Positions 11,950 through 25,072 of a DNA stretch of 64,000 bases are shown here, piece by piece (within the stretch, counting starts at the first letter, position 1; every line of letters begins with the position of its first letter). The notes under the pieces were generated by a model. It ran no database searches. It saw only the letters and a list, made by a program, of their open reading frames with translations, and was not told where the DNA came from. Made by a program: the position numbers and the translations under genes. Source of the DNA: Aphelocoma coerulescens (Eukaryota > Chordata > Aves > Passeriformes > Corvidae); the NCBI RefSeq assembly GCF_041296385.1, contig NW_027184085.1, positions 2,052,501 to 2,116,500 on the forward strand, written 5' to 3'.

Positions 11950-12003
11950 CTCCATGGAGCAGCAAAGCACAGCATCTTCCTTCACATCCTGAGATTGCAA
12001 CAA
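11950..12003 (-). CDS. CTIF: CTIF 54-nt micro-exon, MIF4G domain
   Basis: Very short exon of 18 codons, phase 0 on both sides, encoding LLQSQDVKEDAVLCCSME. It is too small for ORF-based detection and was placed by frame and splice sites: acceptor TTTCACAG ending at 12004 with a strong pyrimidine tract, and donor GTAGGAGGCA (11949 downward). The peptide is the known CTIF segment between CLRE and LQSTGRLLEE, so the exon belongs to the mature protein. A GGA/GAA-rich repeat (12029-12063 on the opposite strand as TCC) lies 26-60 nt upstream of its acceptor, and a CR1 copy begins 125 bp past its donor. Its length allows in-frame skipping, which would delete one helix of the MIF4G fold; whether that happens cannot be seen here. 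Confidence 0.95.
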
Positions 12004-12028
12004 CTGTGAAAGAGAGAAGAGAGAAGCA

Positions 12029-12063
12029 GTGAGAAATTCCTCCTCTTCCTCCTCCTCCTCCCT
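12029..12063. repeat. (TCC)n microsatellite upstream of the CTIF micro-exon
   Basis: TCCTCCTCTTCC-type repeat; in the CTIF transcript it reads GGAGGAGGA/GAAGAGG, ending about 26 nt before the micro-exon. GA/GGA-rich RNA is a common splicing-enhancer type, so a regulatory effect is possible. Confidence 0.8.
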
Positions 12064-14107
12064 TACGACTCTCCTATCTCCTTGTCCAGCTTGGCTTTTG
12101 ACACTTCCAGGAGGAAAGGGCATAAAATCAGAAAGAGGGGAGAAAAGAGATTGTCAACACAAAGATTTAAAGGTAAGGAGTGACAAAACATGGGGTAAAT
12201 CTTAGATTAACAACTTCCATAATAAATTTTGTTTAGGTTGCATTGCTTTTTTTGTCCCATGGCAGGCAGTGAGAAAACACACTCATTTCACACACACAGG
12301 GAATAAATGCAGCTGTCAGCCAACCACACCAGAGCAGCACAACCCTGGGAGTGGCCCTTTGGAAGGGGAGGGCTCTGCCACCCACCCCTGAACCTCTCCA
12401 TCCCTGTTGGGGACACTTCTGACAGCCACAAAACTGCCTGATGGGAAAGGGCTACATCCAATACACCGTAATTAATACAGCTCCTTCTAGGCTGATTATA
12501 CAGTGGTGCAAGGGCAAGGGGTGCCAACGAAACTATGGAGTCTCAGGTGCACCAACTCCAACCCCGCTCTGCTCTCCATGAACTCTGTGTCACAAACATG
12601 AGCTTGCAAACAGCAGCAGCTTTCAGGAAGGACCCAAATGTTGCTGGGCATGGCATGGGATATTGCAGGAAGATGCTCATCTCTCTTCGTTCAGACCCAG
12701 GGTGTGCAGCGAGGGTCAACAGCTCCACCTGACAACGGCAAAGTGTAGGAGCTCAGCATGTCTCACCCCACAAACATGGAAACCACAAGCAAGGACCCTG
12801 GAAACAGGACCAAAAATATACATTTTCCTTTGTTCTCATCCTTACGACAGTTACAGGTACTGGCAACACTCGAAGCTACAGCCACTTCCATCCCATCACT
12901 TTGGGATGAACAAGCCCTGATGGCCCTGAGCTAATCCCTGTGTGCAGTAACCACTGAGCAAAAGCAGAAAAAATGGGAAAACTGGCTTCACTAGTATCTG
13001 AAATTCATTAGAGAAAGGCAGACTTTTTAAAAGCAGTTGAACTGATTAAAACTGCCCTTATAAAAATTGCTCAGCATAACTAAACGTTACTCCAAAGTCA
13101 CATCCATTAGTTAAAATCAGAATTGTGACTCTGAGCCTTATCATCTCTCCTTCCCACTCTTGTTTTTCCATGTTTCCTTTCATCTACAAATAAATGCCTG
13201 TTTGTTTACCAGCTCCACACTGGCTGGAAAATAGATAGGGGAAAAAAAGAGGTAACGCAAGGAATTATCACTGCTCTCAGAGTTTTGTCTTCACTGTCTT
13301 CTGTTTTTGGTGGATTGCTCACTTTGAAGATGGTGTTTACAGCATCTTGATGAGCACGTTGTCCATCGGTTTTATCTCTCGTTAGCCAAAGCTTCAGCCA
13401 GGGTTTTAAATCATGCAACACTTTTTTTCTACACACCCCCCCCAGTTTATCTTTCTGCTGAGTTGTTTGGAAAATGTTAAGCCCAAGCCGTGTGCTCTGA
13501 GATAAGTTCTCACAAACAGCTCAGATTCTTCACAAGAAAATATGAGATTATTTTAAACCCAACACCAACAATGAAAAAATATATCAGTTAGGGAAAAATA
13601 TAAACAGGCAGTAGTCCAGATATTTCCTCCTGGGGTATTTAGCTCATGAGTGTGGCATGAAGGAGGGCTGCAAATAGAGTAACAGATATTACCTTTTAAC
13701 AACACCTTTCTTATTTTTGCTATTCTTTAGTAAAGAATGTAACACGAAAACTAAAGCATGAAAGTAGAGTTAAGATTGACTCCAGCCCTTCCTCTGCCAT
13801 GGTCTCCTCAGTGATCCTACTCCCTGCCCAGGATATGTGGTCATAGAAAGGCTGCAACTTCACTAGCCCCAGCTTCCCACACACAGGGTTGGGACATGCT
13901 TCCCTACCTCAAAAGGTGTTGGTGAGGATGAACATGTCCCTGTCAAGTGCTCAGATACTTGGCTAATGAGGAACAGTCTCACCTCTCTGTGATGAAACAC
14001 AGAACACATCCTACCCCCAGCCCTGGGCAGGCACCCTCCAACTTCACGCTGCCCTCAAGGACACCATCTAATGTGACTTGGCTGAACAAGGAGAATGCGT
14101 GTGTTCC

Positions 14108-14320
14108 AGTGTGTCCACCAGGGTGCCATGTGCTCCACCTTGTCCATGGAGACACCATGTCCATCCAGGTACCATGCACTGCACCTCATCCATCCAGGAT
14201 CCACGAGCACCATTGCTCCAGAGGCACCACGTGCTCCACCACCCATCCATGCTCCAGAGGCACCATGTGCCCCACTTGTCCACCCAAGTACCACATGCTT
14301 CACTGCTCCATCAGAGCACT
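14108..14320. repeat. Degenerate minisatellite, roughly 30-40 bp unit
   Basis: Repeated blocks of the type CCAGAGGCACCAYGTGCYCC followed by ACC and a CATCCA/TGTCCA segment (clear copies near 14127, 14217, 14253 and 14286). Divergence and unit-length variation are high. It yields overlapping meaningless open frames rich in T, P, H and C. Confidence 0.7.
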
Positions 14321-16919
14321 AAGAGATACCAGTCTGAAGCGCTACAGGTGAGCCTCTGCCTGAGACACGTAGGCTGGGGAGGCCCACAACCTGCCCACCA
14401 AGCCCAGGTGCATCCCTGTGCATCAGGGGACAGCCCAGCAGTCAGATCTGCTGGCGCTCGGGGGAACAGAGTCCAAATCCATGGCCACAGATGGCTGCCA
14501 GCCACCTGCATCAGTGCAATGGACTGAAGCCTGGAGGATCAGAATGATGTCACTGCTTCTCTCCATGTTCTGATGACAGCCGTAGCAAGATGGGTTTAGG
14601 CACTACCTGCTTCTGACCTCTGCCTGATGGGGCAGGAGGAGATCAGGGAGCCTGGAATGGGCCCTGAACTCTGCTGACTGCATGGACTGTGCTGCCTGTG
14701 TTCTCACCACGGATGTCCTCACTCATCAATGACAACTTGCGTGTATGTCTCAAAGAGTATTTCACCCCCACTGATGGTGCCCCATGTGAGCACGAGGCTC
14801 TCAAAGCACTGGGATGGTTCCTTCAGCCAGAGCACAGTGTTTCCCAAAGCTCTGTGACCCCTGAGTCAGACCTGACCAGGACTGCAAGAAAAAATGGTGA
14901 AAATGCTTTGAGAGTTCCAGGGAAATCACAACCCTAAAGTCCCGCCATTTGTGTGACCACCCAGCCAACTGCATTCACTATTTGCAATCTAATTCATATT
15001 TACTTAAAATATTTTAAGGTAAACACTCTATACCCATTAAATTAGCACTCCCACATTGGAACTATTATTTATTTAACTATTTATAGCTGCTCCTCCCTGC
15101 TGTGTGCCTCTGCCCAACTCCCACTACGGGCACAATCCCATCCCTCTCCACCAGGTTCCCACAGGGTTCAAACCAGCTGGTGGACGTGGACGAGGGATCT
15201 GAAAGAGGAGCATGAGGCAGACAACAGGGCAGGTGAGCTGGGACTCACGCACTCCTCAGTTTAACCTGTAATCATCCCCCGGAGGCTGGGGCTGTCTGTG
15301 AGGAAAACTTCCCTTTGCTCTCCAGCCGGTTTCCCCCGTATCGGGCGAAGCCGGGCAATGAAAGCAGCAGTTCCTGCTGGAAAGCAGACAAAGAGTCTGC
15401 CTGATTTCCTAAGAGAGGAGGCTGCATGCCAGAATCTGCCCGGCCAGTCATATAATACCCAGCCTCAGTTGCGAAAGGCTTCTCACTTTTGTTTCTGGTG
15501 CTGGACTCAGCCTTGCAGACTGGTGGAAGATACCAGGCGCCTTCTCTTTCAAATTTCTATGTCACACTGCGAGATGAGCACTGGGCAAGGTCTTCTGCAG
15601 AGCCAATGTGCCCAGGTGGGCTCCGGGTGATAAATATTTGCGTAAGCAACCCGAAGTAAGTTTTGGGTTCTGCTCCTGGAAGTGCTGTGTGTTGTGGGGA
15701 GCTGCAGCGCCTTGCAGGGAGGCTCTTGAGCGCAACTGGTTTCCATGGTGTGCTATTGGGACTCATCTTCCCTGGCCTCTGTGGCCCAAGAACATTCCCT
15801 TTACATCTTTACAGAGATAAGCATCATAAGCCACATGGGGTAGACATGCAGCCATGGCTGAAGGACCGAAAGAGCCCCAAAACTGCAGCTGTGCCTCACC
15901 ACAGACAGAACCAGCTTGGTCCTCCTGAACAGCAACAGATGCACCTGCACGGGGTGCAGACCACCGTGAGCAAACCAAAAAGCGAAGACAGTGGGATGTA
16001 CCCCAAATATTTGGGTTTATTATCTGCTTTCTGAGATCACCCAGCCTGCTGAGAAGCTGAAGTGCTTACTTGGTATTCTCAGGGGTGCCCACACCACGAG
16101 GAGGACAGGAGAACCCACCCCACTGCCCCTTATCACCAAACCACGCAGGTTTAATTGTGTTCTTCAGCAATTCTCCCCAGGAGATGGGGTGGGAGCAGCC
16201 CAACGCACACATTACCCTTTCCAGATGCAATGATACTTCTCCTGCGAGGCACAGTACTAATTACTGTGTACAATATCGCTTGCAAAATGACACATAAGCA
16301 ACGCCGGCCACTAACTACCCCTTAGCATGCAGTGTTTTATGATGCTTTGGTGATGACTCCAGCGTGAAAGCGCAAGAGACCTGGAAAATATCCACCCAGA
16401 GCCATGGAGAGGCTGGATTGAGACCCAGGGAAAGCTGGGGTGACCGCAGTCCACGCGCCGCTCACCCTGGCTCCCCGACGGGTCCATGCGTCCAGTGGCA
16501 ACACGCATGGACACCCAGGCTGCCCACAGGTATGCTTTTCATCCGCACCTGGGTCATGAGGAGGTGCCTCCCAGGATTCCCCCCTCCCAGAAACTGAGGA
16601 GCATGCCCACAGGGGAACCAGCATGCTGCAAACGCATTGCCAAGGTGCTGCAACTGGCTCACTGGTGTGGAGCAAGGCCACGGGGGAAAATGGAGACATA
16701 CTTCCATGAGGAAGTGAAAAATCAGTTATTTGTGCCACCTGGAGCTTAAGCAGAGTGGACATATTGTACTGGAAATGCAGTAGATTTACTGAATGGTGCT
16801 TCCCAGCCCTGCTTTTAACCAGAAAGGGCCTTGGGAAGAGCTGTGATGGACTTTGTCCTCTGACAGATGGATCTGTTTCAGATCTGTGGTCAGGATCATC
16901 ATGGAGACCCCCTTATGAA

Positions 16920-17242
16920 GGAGGCTTATAAGAAAAGTAAGGACAAAGCTTTTATAGGGCCTGTAGGGACAGGATAGGGGTGATAATTTTTAACTAAAAA
17001 AAAGGAGATTCAGACTAAATAGATGGAAGAACTTGTTTATGATGAGGGTGGGGAGGCCCTGGCACAGGGTGCCCAGAGCAGCTGTGGCTGCCCCTGGATC
17101 CCTGGCAGTGTCCCAGGCCAGGTTGGATGGGGCTTGGAGCAACCTGGGACAGTGGAAGGTGTCCCTGCCCATGGCAGGGGGTGGGACAGGATCAGCTTTA
17201 AAGGTTCCTTCCACCCCAAAGCACGTTATGGTTCTGTGATCA
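16920..17242 (+). mobile_element. CR1 LINE 3' fragment
   Basis: CR1 from GGAGGCTTATAAGAAAAG through TAGGGCCTGTAGGGACAGG and GGGGAGGCCCTGGCACAGGG to the tail TATGGTTCTGTGATCAT. Confidence 0.9.
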
Positions 17243-19149
17243 TCCCCTACATCTGACAGTGCAGTTTAGGTGCTAACACAGCTCTGCAGGTACTCTCAGT
17301 GCTCTAATGGACCACAGATGGGGAACTCCTGCTCCCAAAACCTCCTGGAATCCTCACAGTCTGCTATGTGGGTCCTCCTGGGAGCACAGGACAATTCTGC
17401 TTCACGGGCTCTGTGCAGACATACATCAGTAGCAATTTTCTGCCTTTCCAGCAGCCCCTTATCGACTGTCACAAGTCTTTAAGGAAGACACCTGAGATAA
17501 GATCCATGGGACTGCATGGCTCTGCATGGGGACAGTCACGCACTTCTCTGAGACATAGGCAATGGTACAGCTCCACTTTTCTTCTTGTCACAGGGCACGG
17601 GGTGGTGAAAACAGCCAGGACTGGGGAAAATGCAAAGTACACACAAGGGTGTGGGGATGAGTGATTGCAAAATGCTCCACCACAGGGCCAGTTTCAGGAT
17701 TTCTACAATTTGCTACCGTCAGATGTATCAATTCATTGACCCAGGATATCAGAAGGTCAGCTGAGCTCATCCTGTGCCCACCAACAAGCTATGCCAGTGC
17801 CACCCTCTCTAAAGGGGCACCGAGTCCCTCTCTGGGATCGAAGGAAGTCAGATGAGACTGACTTTCTCCAGAGTAGAAACAAATGAGCACATGGAAACAG
17901 ACTTCTAGAAGTGCACAGGCATAAGTGAAATCTTTGCTGCTCACCCATTTGACGCTGAGGTTGCCCAAACACAAAATTTTGGGGAAAACCTTTTCCTTAC
18001 AGAGCTGCCTGTGCTGATCTCTGCACAAGGCACAGGCTCTGCAGCGCTCCAGAATGTGATTTGTTGGGATTTGAAAACACAGCTGAGCTGGGAGAGGCAG
18101 TCTGTGTCCAGCTGCTTCCACTAGCAATGGTGCTTTTCTCCCCATTCCCTTCTGCTCACAGCTCTCTGGGGATCTGGGAAGTTTTCAAGCCTACAGAAGA
18201 TACACAAGGCGCCACCACATCATGTGTCTCGTGGAAGGAACCCTCTTCCCAGTTGCCTGACTGGGCTGTTGTGGTCTCAGCCTGGGAGAAAAATGTACTG
18301 ACAGCAGCTCCTGCTGCTCCAAGAGGAAGAGGCCACCAGCATGGGCCACTGCTGATCCCACAAGCAGCTGCCCAGACGAAGTGGCACAGGGGGGAAGGAG
18401 CTCTGTGCTGGAGCTGCTTGTGCCTGCATGGCTGCATCATAGCCTCGTCCATAGCAGGCACTTTCTCTCACGTATTTTGGATGACTCAAACCAGTTTTGG
18501 TGGCAACAACTCCTTTTACATTGATGTGCTCTTCTCAGCTCAGGAGGAGACTTCTGTTCTCCTATTACACAACCAGGACTCCCTGGGAGGATGGTAAGAG
18601 GAGATTAGTTTGTTTATTGCATCGAGTAAACCAAAATGTTGGTTATCCTCCTTGTCAGGCTCCTGAGGAACTCAGAGATACTTAACAGCAAATTGAATTA
18701 AGGCCAGAGGAACAAAATCCTGTACCCAGTCGTGGGAAACTCCTCCTACTCCTTTCCACTGTAGACAAGGGAAACCATGAAACACGACACTCTCTCTCCC
18801 CGGATCTGGAACAGCAGAAAGAATTCCTGCGAAGATGGAAACCATTAAGAGGCAATTACTGGAGACAATGATGAAGAAAATCTGGTCACTCATCAACCCG
18901 GATGCTGCCATCCAACAGTAGCCTGGTGGTTACACATCCCCTGGCTGGAGGTGGACCTCCAGGACCCAAAGGTGAGCAGGACAGACGACCAGAGCCACCC
19001 GGTCTGGGTGCACAGGGAGTTCAAGCCACCCAGACGACTGGCTTCATCCTGCCTGTCCGAAGACATAATAACCCTGGGAGAGGAGGATGTGATCTCATCC
19101 CAAGGGTCCCGGGGAAACACAAAACATGGAAAGAAACAGTGGCGAGACC

Positions 19150-19460
19150 ATGGTGCTTGATTGCAGCGGGCTCCACCCTGGCTGGCCGGAGGCTCTGCGC
19201 TTTCCTGGCTCTGCAGAGGCAGCGAGCACGCGGCGGCAGACGCAAATAGTTGTGTTTACATCCCATTGAAAGGGTTTTTGGGAACTAACAATGCCTGGTA
19301 CGGAGGGCGAGGGAGAAAAACAAAGCCACGCGAGGAGGAGGGACCATCCTGTGAGATGGTATCTGGCTTCACTTCTTTATCTGCGCAAATTGCTTCCTCT
19401 GCCTTCTCCGCGGGTCCCAGAGAAACGAGGGTGGCATTTCCCCTCCCCTATTTAAGATAC
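19150..19460. promoter_or_regulatory. Intronic CpG-containing patch, candidate enhancer
   Basis: CpG cluster (CAGCGAGCACGCGGCGGCAG, CCACGCGAGG) with a forkhead-like TTGTGTTTAC and a CCTATTTAAG motif nearby. Repeat-free and unique-looking. No direct evidence of activity. Confidence 0.25.
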
Positions 19461-19869
19461 AACACCATGGTTTTAATGCTGGGACTGAACGAGTCCTGTG
19501 GCTTTCCAAGAATATGTTCCTGCACATGAAACACTCAACAGGGCAGATGGGCTTCCAGGCACTGGGCAGTCCTCCTCGGTTTGGCCTGTCCTCATCTGCT
19601 CCCAAATAACACTCGACCTCCTCCACCTTAACTATGCCCTTTGATCAAAATGGCGAGGATTAAAAGAAATCTGTTGTTTCCCAAATAAGCTGCATTCACA
19701 GGAGTGTTTTTGCCAGCACAGCTATGGGGATCTGGGGGCATGGGAGCTTTTTGCATGGTTAATTGTTTATTTATGTATGGCAGGCACAGATGTACAGGGA
19801 CATCCACCATTGCCCTGCGTGGTCCTACAGACAGGCATCCACCCCTGCTCTTTGCAGACTCTGCTCCTG

Positions 19870-20150
19870 CACTCTGCCTCCTGCCACGGCTCTGGAAGTC
19901 CACAACCCCTTTTTACCCCCGTGCCCCACTTGCTCCAAACCCCAGACTTTCCTCCCAGCTCTTCCACATCTTCAACCCACATCTCCTGGACTCCCAAGAC
20001 AACTCCCCACTTGTTGTTCTCCTCACTTTTCCTTCCTCCCCATGTCCCTGGCCCCCAGTCACTCTTTTTCACTCCTTCTCTGAAATCCCTTCCCTCCCAT
20101 GCCCACAGCCCTCATGCCTCCTCCATCCTTTCCCTAGACAAAACACTTCC
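19870..20150. repeat. Pyrimidine-rich stretch (plus strand)
   Basis: About 280 bp dominated by C and T on the plus strand, e.g. CCTTCCTCCCCATGTCCCTG; it explains long spurious open frames here. The CTIF pre-mRNA would be GA-rich over this span. Confidence 0.65.
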
Positions 20151-21459
20151 CAGTTTGTCCCACCAGACTGGAGACCAAACCTTTGAGGTTTTTGCAGAAC
20201 CAGATATGGGCGAACCAGAAGGGGACTTCCGTGAGGATGTAAGTCTCCTTCTTCATAAAGAACATGTTTTCTCTGTTCACATAGGGCCTCATGGAGCTTC
20301 TTGAGTGGAAGCGTGGTGTGGGTCAAAATCCAACCCCCTTGGTGCCTTTGCTCATTTGATAAAGCAAAAATTCTGTTTCATTCTCTGACTCGGAGAATAA
20401 TACTAAAAATCCTAGCATCTCATTACACTGTCAAAGACCCTTTTTTTGACTCAAAAGGCTGATGCTTTTTAAAAAGTGAGAGTGATTAACAAAACCCAAC
20501 ACAACCCACGTTAAAAGATACAATTTTCTTTTCCAAAGAGCACCACCCTCCTCGCTCATCCAACTGCAGCCGGGAAGGTTTTCCTTTTTCTTCCTCTGAA
20601 GGAGACAGTGAAAAGGCAGTGCCCTCTTGAAGTTCAGACGTTAATTACTGTGTTAGAATATTTTGCTAAATTACGCAGCATGGCCCCAGGAGATAACAGG
20701 CACTAAGAGAAGGGAGGGGAGTGGATACCCGTCTACACGCTGCACCGCAGACTCAGACGTGGGGGGAAGGCAATTAGATGGGGAGTATTTATCCTCCCTG
20801 CACCACCACCCTGAGGCTTTCAGTTAGCAGCGTGTACCAAGGCAGGGAAGCGATGGGAGCGTGCCAAGATTTTAAACGATGCTGAAATGGGACTGTCTCT
20901 GCCAACCAGACTGGAGGTAGGAGACAACTCCTGCAGAGAAGCAACTGTCCTGCCTGCTGCCAGCCTGCTGGGTCTGATCCCCGCTGATTCACAGTGCCTG
21001 GGAGCTGCCCTCGGTCCCCAGGGTTGGTATTGAGACCCTAAAAGCATCTGTCTTGGGTCAGGCCAATGACCACATCCCTATTATGGGGATACCCCAGGGT
21101 ACACACCCAGCCTCAGCAGCAATAACCCTCTCAAGCTGGAGGGATCTCCGTGAACTGGTCCTGCTTGAAGGAGTTCTGCAGTTTAATTAGTCCTCCTGTG
21201 ATGAGCTGCTTCCTGGGGTTTGCTCTGAACCTGCCCCAACAGCCCTGTCCGAGGCACCTTGGGGGCTCAGAGGGGAATGGTGCCAAGGCAGCCCCCTGTC
21301 ACCCCTGAGACCCAGTCCCTTTGTATCCAAGCCAGGACAACTGGATGGGTAAAAACACGGGTTGGATGGTTGGGCTCAGAGGGTTGTAGCCACTAGGTTC
21401 CAACTCAGCTCTGCCTGAAGGCCGGGGATGAGGACTACCAAGTTGTTATCCCCACACCT

Positions 21460-21545
21460 GCCCTATTTAGCATCCTTATCCATGACCTGGAGGAGCTGAG
21501 CAGAACGATCTTGTGAAGTTTGGAAGTGACAGCAAGTTTGGGATG
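21460..21545 (+). mobile_element. Decayed CR1 reverse-transcriptase remnant
   Basis: Reads approximately as a CR1 ORF2 reverse-transcriptase piece: an L-F-x-I-L-I-x-D-L motif (AGCATCCTTATCCATGACCT) followed by a degraded K-F-A-D-D-T-K-like motif (GTTTGGAAGTGACAGCAAGT). It contains a stop and lacks the catalytic-motif residues, so it is inactive. The only piece in the window from the CR1 coding region as opposed to the 3' end. Confidence 0.55.
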
Positions 21546-24500
21546 TACTGAAATGTGTTCAAGGAGACACCAGTGAGAAGGACCTCAGTGGGGTGAAGGA
21601 AAGTATCAAGAGGAAACTTAAAACTTTCAACAAAAAATCAGCCCTGTGCAGGAGAAGAGCACAGGGACATGGGTAAGGGGTGGGAATAGGGTTATTATGG
21701 GGCCTGAGAGGTGGCAGAGCCCTCCCTGTGTCCCCTGCCCGGGTGGGACACCAGCTGCTGAGGTGCCTCGAGGGACCACAGTGGCATTATTGCCACATGG
21801 CATCACTTTGAGCCTGAGTCCATTGAGACAGATTTTTCACCCTCCTGCTCTGCTGCCATAGGCAACTGCTCAGGTTACCTGGCTGCTAAATGGCATTGTA
21901 AGAACAAACAAACGCATCTGAACAGCACTTGGCACCAGCCACCTGGGCTGGAATTGGCTGCTCCTGGCGGAGGGCTGGCAGGGAGGTGGCAGCTCCCAGC
22001 CCCAGGGCCACCTCCTTGGTGTCCCAACAACATCTGCTGAGGATGAGACAGACACCAGAGGAGGCAAACCTCCCAACAGCACTCATCAACAGCCACACTG
22101 GCTCTGATCCCTCCTTCCCTGCAGAGGTCAGATGTCACCTAGAACTGGGCTGGGCCCCTTGGGATCCAGTCCTAATGCTCCCCCTCCCCAGCAGCACCAG
22201 GGGATGAAGCAGGGAGGGCACTGAGCTGTGGTGGCCCATGGCCACCCTGCTGACTCACACACAGACATGGGAGCACAGAGCTGGATGAGGGACAGCCAGC
22301 TCACACCATCCTTAGGGAAGGCAAAAGTGGTGACAATCAGTGAACAATAGATGGCAAATAATATTATTTATTATCTCTACATCTTCAGTACCCACGGGGC
22401 ACTTCTTGCACTGCACACAGGGCTCTGATGGTTCAACTGACATTTGCTGCTCCCTCTCCTTAACCACCCAATTTCTCCATTTTGCTGACTCTGCCGAAGG
22501 CCACAGAAAAGAAGAATATGGCCAGGCTGCAAGAACCAAAGTCCCTTGGTTATTCTCCTGGTTTTGGGGGACATGCAATATGAAGCATCGTTGGAGCATG
22601 CCTCAGCATGATCCTTGGTGTTTGGACATGGGGCAGAGGTTTTGGAGCAGGATGGATGCCAGCATGTTCACATCTCACCATCTTGAAAGGGCAGAAGGAG
22701 ATGTTCAGGGACAAATTTAGAGTGGTTTTGTGAAATGAAGTGAGGCCAGAGTCAAGAGGGCTTACAGGGCTGGAAGGAGAGAGCGGGACATCCCTCTTGC
22801 TTAAGACCATCATGCACAGCAGACGGGACAACTTCTTAATACTGCTGAAAGTGTTTTCACCAGATAAAAGCCTAATGGAACAATGGGGTCCTGCAAGATG
22901 CCACCACTGGTCCCAAGTGAGACCAGCAAGGTCTGGAAGCAGGCAAGGGTCAAACCCACAGTGCCCTAGCTGCAGCATAACCATCCCTGGGGAAAGCCTT
23001 TATCCCAGGAACAATGCCTTCTTCCAGCTCGCCCTTGATTCCCCGAAGTTCTGAGGGAAGAATGGGAGGAAAGCGCTTTTATTTCTATTTAACATCTCTG
23101 CTTTGTTATTCTTTTCCCAGGCTTCCCAGATCTGATGGCTGCAATCGTTCTCATCTGCAAAGGGCTCTCCTCCTTTCCCCAGATGTCTCCAGGTCTTTGG
23201 GCCAACCTTGGACATCCACTGCCTTTCTCCAACTTAAAATATGCACTGTTCCTAGCAGAAAAACATGTTTTGGTCCAAACCACCATCCAAATGCACTGTG
23301 CTCCATTAAACTATTTTAATGAGAGCTGGACCCACCTTTTACTTCCCTTGGCAAACCATCTCTTTGCCTAAAATCCTAATGCTGACCTTACCAGACCTCA
23401 CTGTGAGGACACACTCTCAGCCTGCACAAACCCCACCCTAAAACCCTCGGAATAGTCATAGAAATTAAACTTTTTTATTTGGTAGGGAATTCTGCTCCTG
23501 GGAGATGCTGTCACAGTGTTGGCTGTGATGGCAGTCCCTTCCTTCTCCCCTGGTTTCAAGCTCAAGTGATGGATGAGGGTGGAGCAGAGCCCACCCGGGA
23601 GGGGGACTTGGTCTGGACTCTGCTTGTGCCAAGGGGCACAGCCACTCCTTTGGTTCCCAAAACTCTGCCTGGGCGAGGTGGCAGCCCTGACCCAAATTTC
23701 CTTTGCCATGGTTTACCACCCACTGCTGAGACACGGAGGCCTGGCTGCTTCCCCGAGGACATCGATGGGCGCCGGGTCGATCAGCCAGCAAACCCCAGCA
23801 TTTATCACTCCAGCCTCACCTTAAATGAACTTGTGTTTGTTTGGTTTTTGTTTTTTTTTCTTTCCCAGCCCACAAAACCAACCCATCCACACCGATCAAT
23901 AAACAACACATTGTCACCCAATGCCCCAGCCATGTCCCTAGCTCCTCCCCACCCAGCACCGATGTCCTCACGGCCACCCTCACTCCCTCCCACCCAGCTA
24001 ATGATGGTGTGAATAAGCTTTTATTTGGGGGGGAAAGGAGCTGGAGAGAGGAAGCTTTGCACGGGGAAGGGAAGAGACATTCTTGCCTCAGTCATCAGGC
24101 AATTTTCTCTTTCCTCTTGCTCACTGCCTTTCTGACCTTTAGCTGAGTCTGCCACAGCTATAAAGGAAAAGAGAAAAAGGAAAAAAAAAAGAGAAACTAA
24201 AAAGCAAGAGGAGCTGAAAGGACAGGCAGAGGGAAAGATGTTATCTTGCCTCTGCTAACGATTTATGGTAAAAGGATGGGTGGATGGAAGCAGAGGGACT
24301 CGTGCAGGACTGTGGGCAGCACAGAGGGAGATTGCTGGGGAATACCCAACATGAAGGGAGTTAGGGATGAGGGGCTGAGCCATGTGCATGGGGACGTATG
24401 CTCTGATCAGCAGAAGGGAAAAAACCCATTGTGAGTGCTACTACACCTTGTGAACCTGTCCTGAGGCATGTGGGAGTCCCAAGCTTTACAGGCCATGGTG

Positions 24501-24966
24501 ACACCCCCTGCTCTGCTGGGACACCAACCCATGTGGTTCATGGGGATCAACAAGGCCTGAACACTCTGCACAGTCAGGGACTTTCCACATTCTCACAGAG
24601 CACCCAGCAGGGCCAGCCTGTGCACATGTCCCTGTCCTCTCCTGGGTGCAGCTGGAAGAGCACCCCACCACCTCCTCAGCTGTGTCTACAGCCTGCCTTT
24701 GGCCCTGGCAATCATCTCAGAGCTTGTCACTGCTGATAAACAAAAAGGTGATCCTTTCCCCTGGGCTGGCCCTGTGCAGCAGGATTAGCTGGCAATGGCA
24801 AAAAAAGGTGTCAGGATGAAAACCCATTCCAAAGCCATGGAAGAGGGATGGCATGAACCAAGGTCAGAGCACTGCAGAGAGAGAGCAGTCACAGAACAAC
24901 CATTTTGGGGCAGGGGAGCCAGAAGAGTCAGGCTCACCCATGTCAGCTAAGCTAAGAGTCTTCCTA

Positions 24967-25072
24967 GAGTCACAGACTGGCTTGAGTTGGAAGGGACCTA
25001 AAGATCACCTCGCTATTAAAGATCACCTAGTAAAGTCATCTGTGACAAACAACACCACAGGGACAGACCTGT
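24967..25072 (-). mobile_element. CR1-type 3' fragment, internally duplicated
   Basis: GAGTCACAGACTGGCTTGAG, TTGGAAGGGACCTAAAGATC, then AAAGATCACCT appears a second time 20-30 bp on. Reverse-oriented and degenerate. Confidence 0.7.

Noticed and set aside
11282..11965. 227-codon minus frame and 137-codon plus frame near 11.3-11.9 kb; 177-codon minus frame near 35.2-35.7 kb
   Set aside because: They lie within CR1 3' sequence; similarity between the 11.4 and 35.3 kb translations reflects the shared retroposon, not a gene family.
18061..18597. 178-codon plus frame
   Set aside because: No domain recognised, no splice or promoter context, intronic and antisense to CTIF.
19704..20304. 160- and 175-codon plus frames
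   Set aside because: Caused by a pyrimidine-rich stretch poor in stop codons; both are P/S/L-rich low complexity in overlapping frames.
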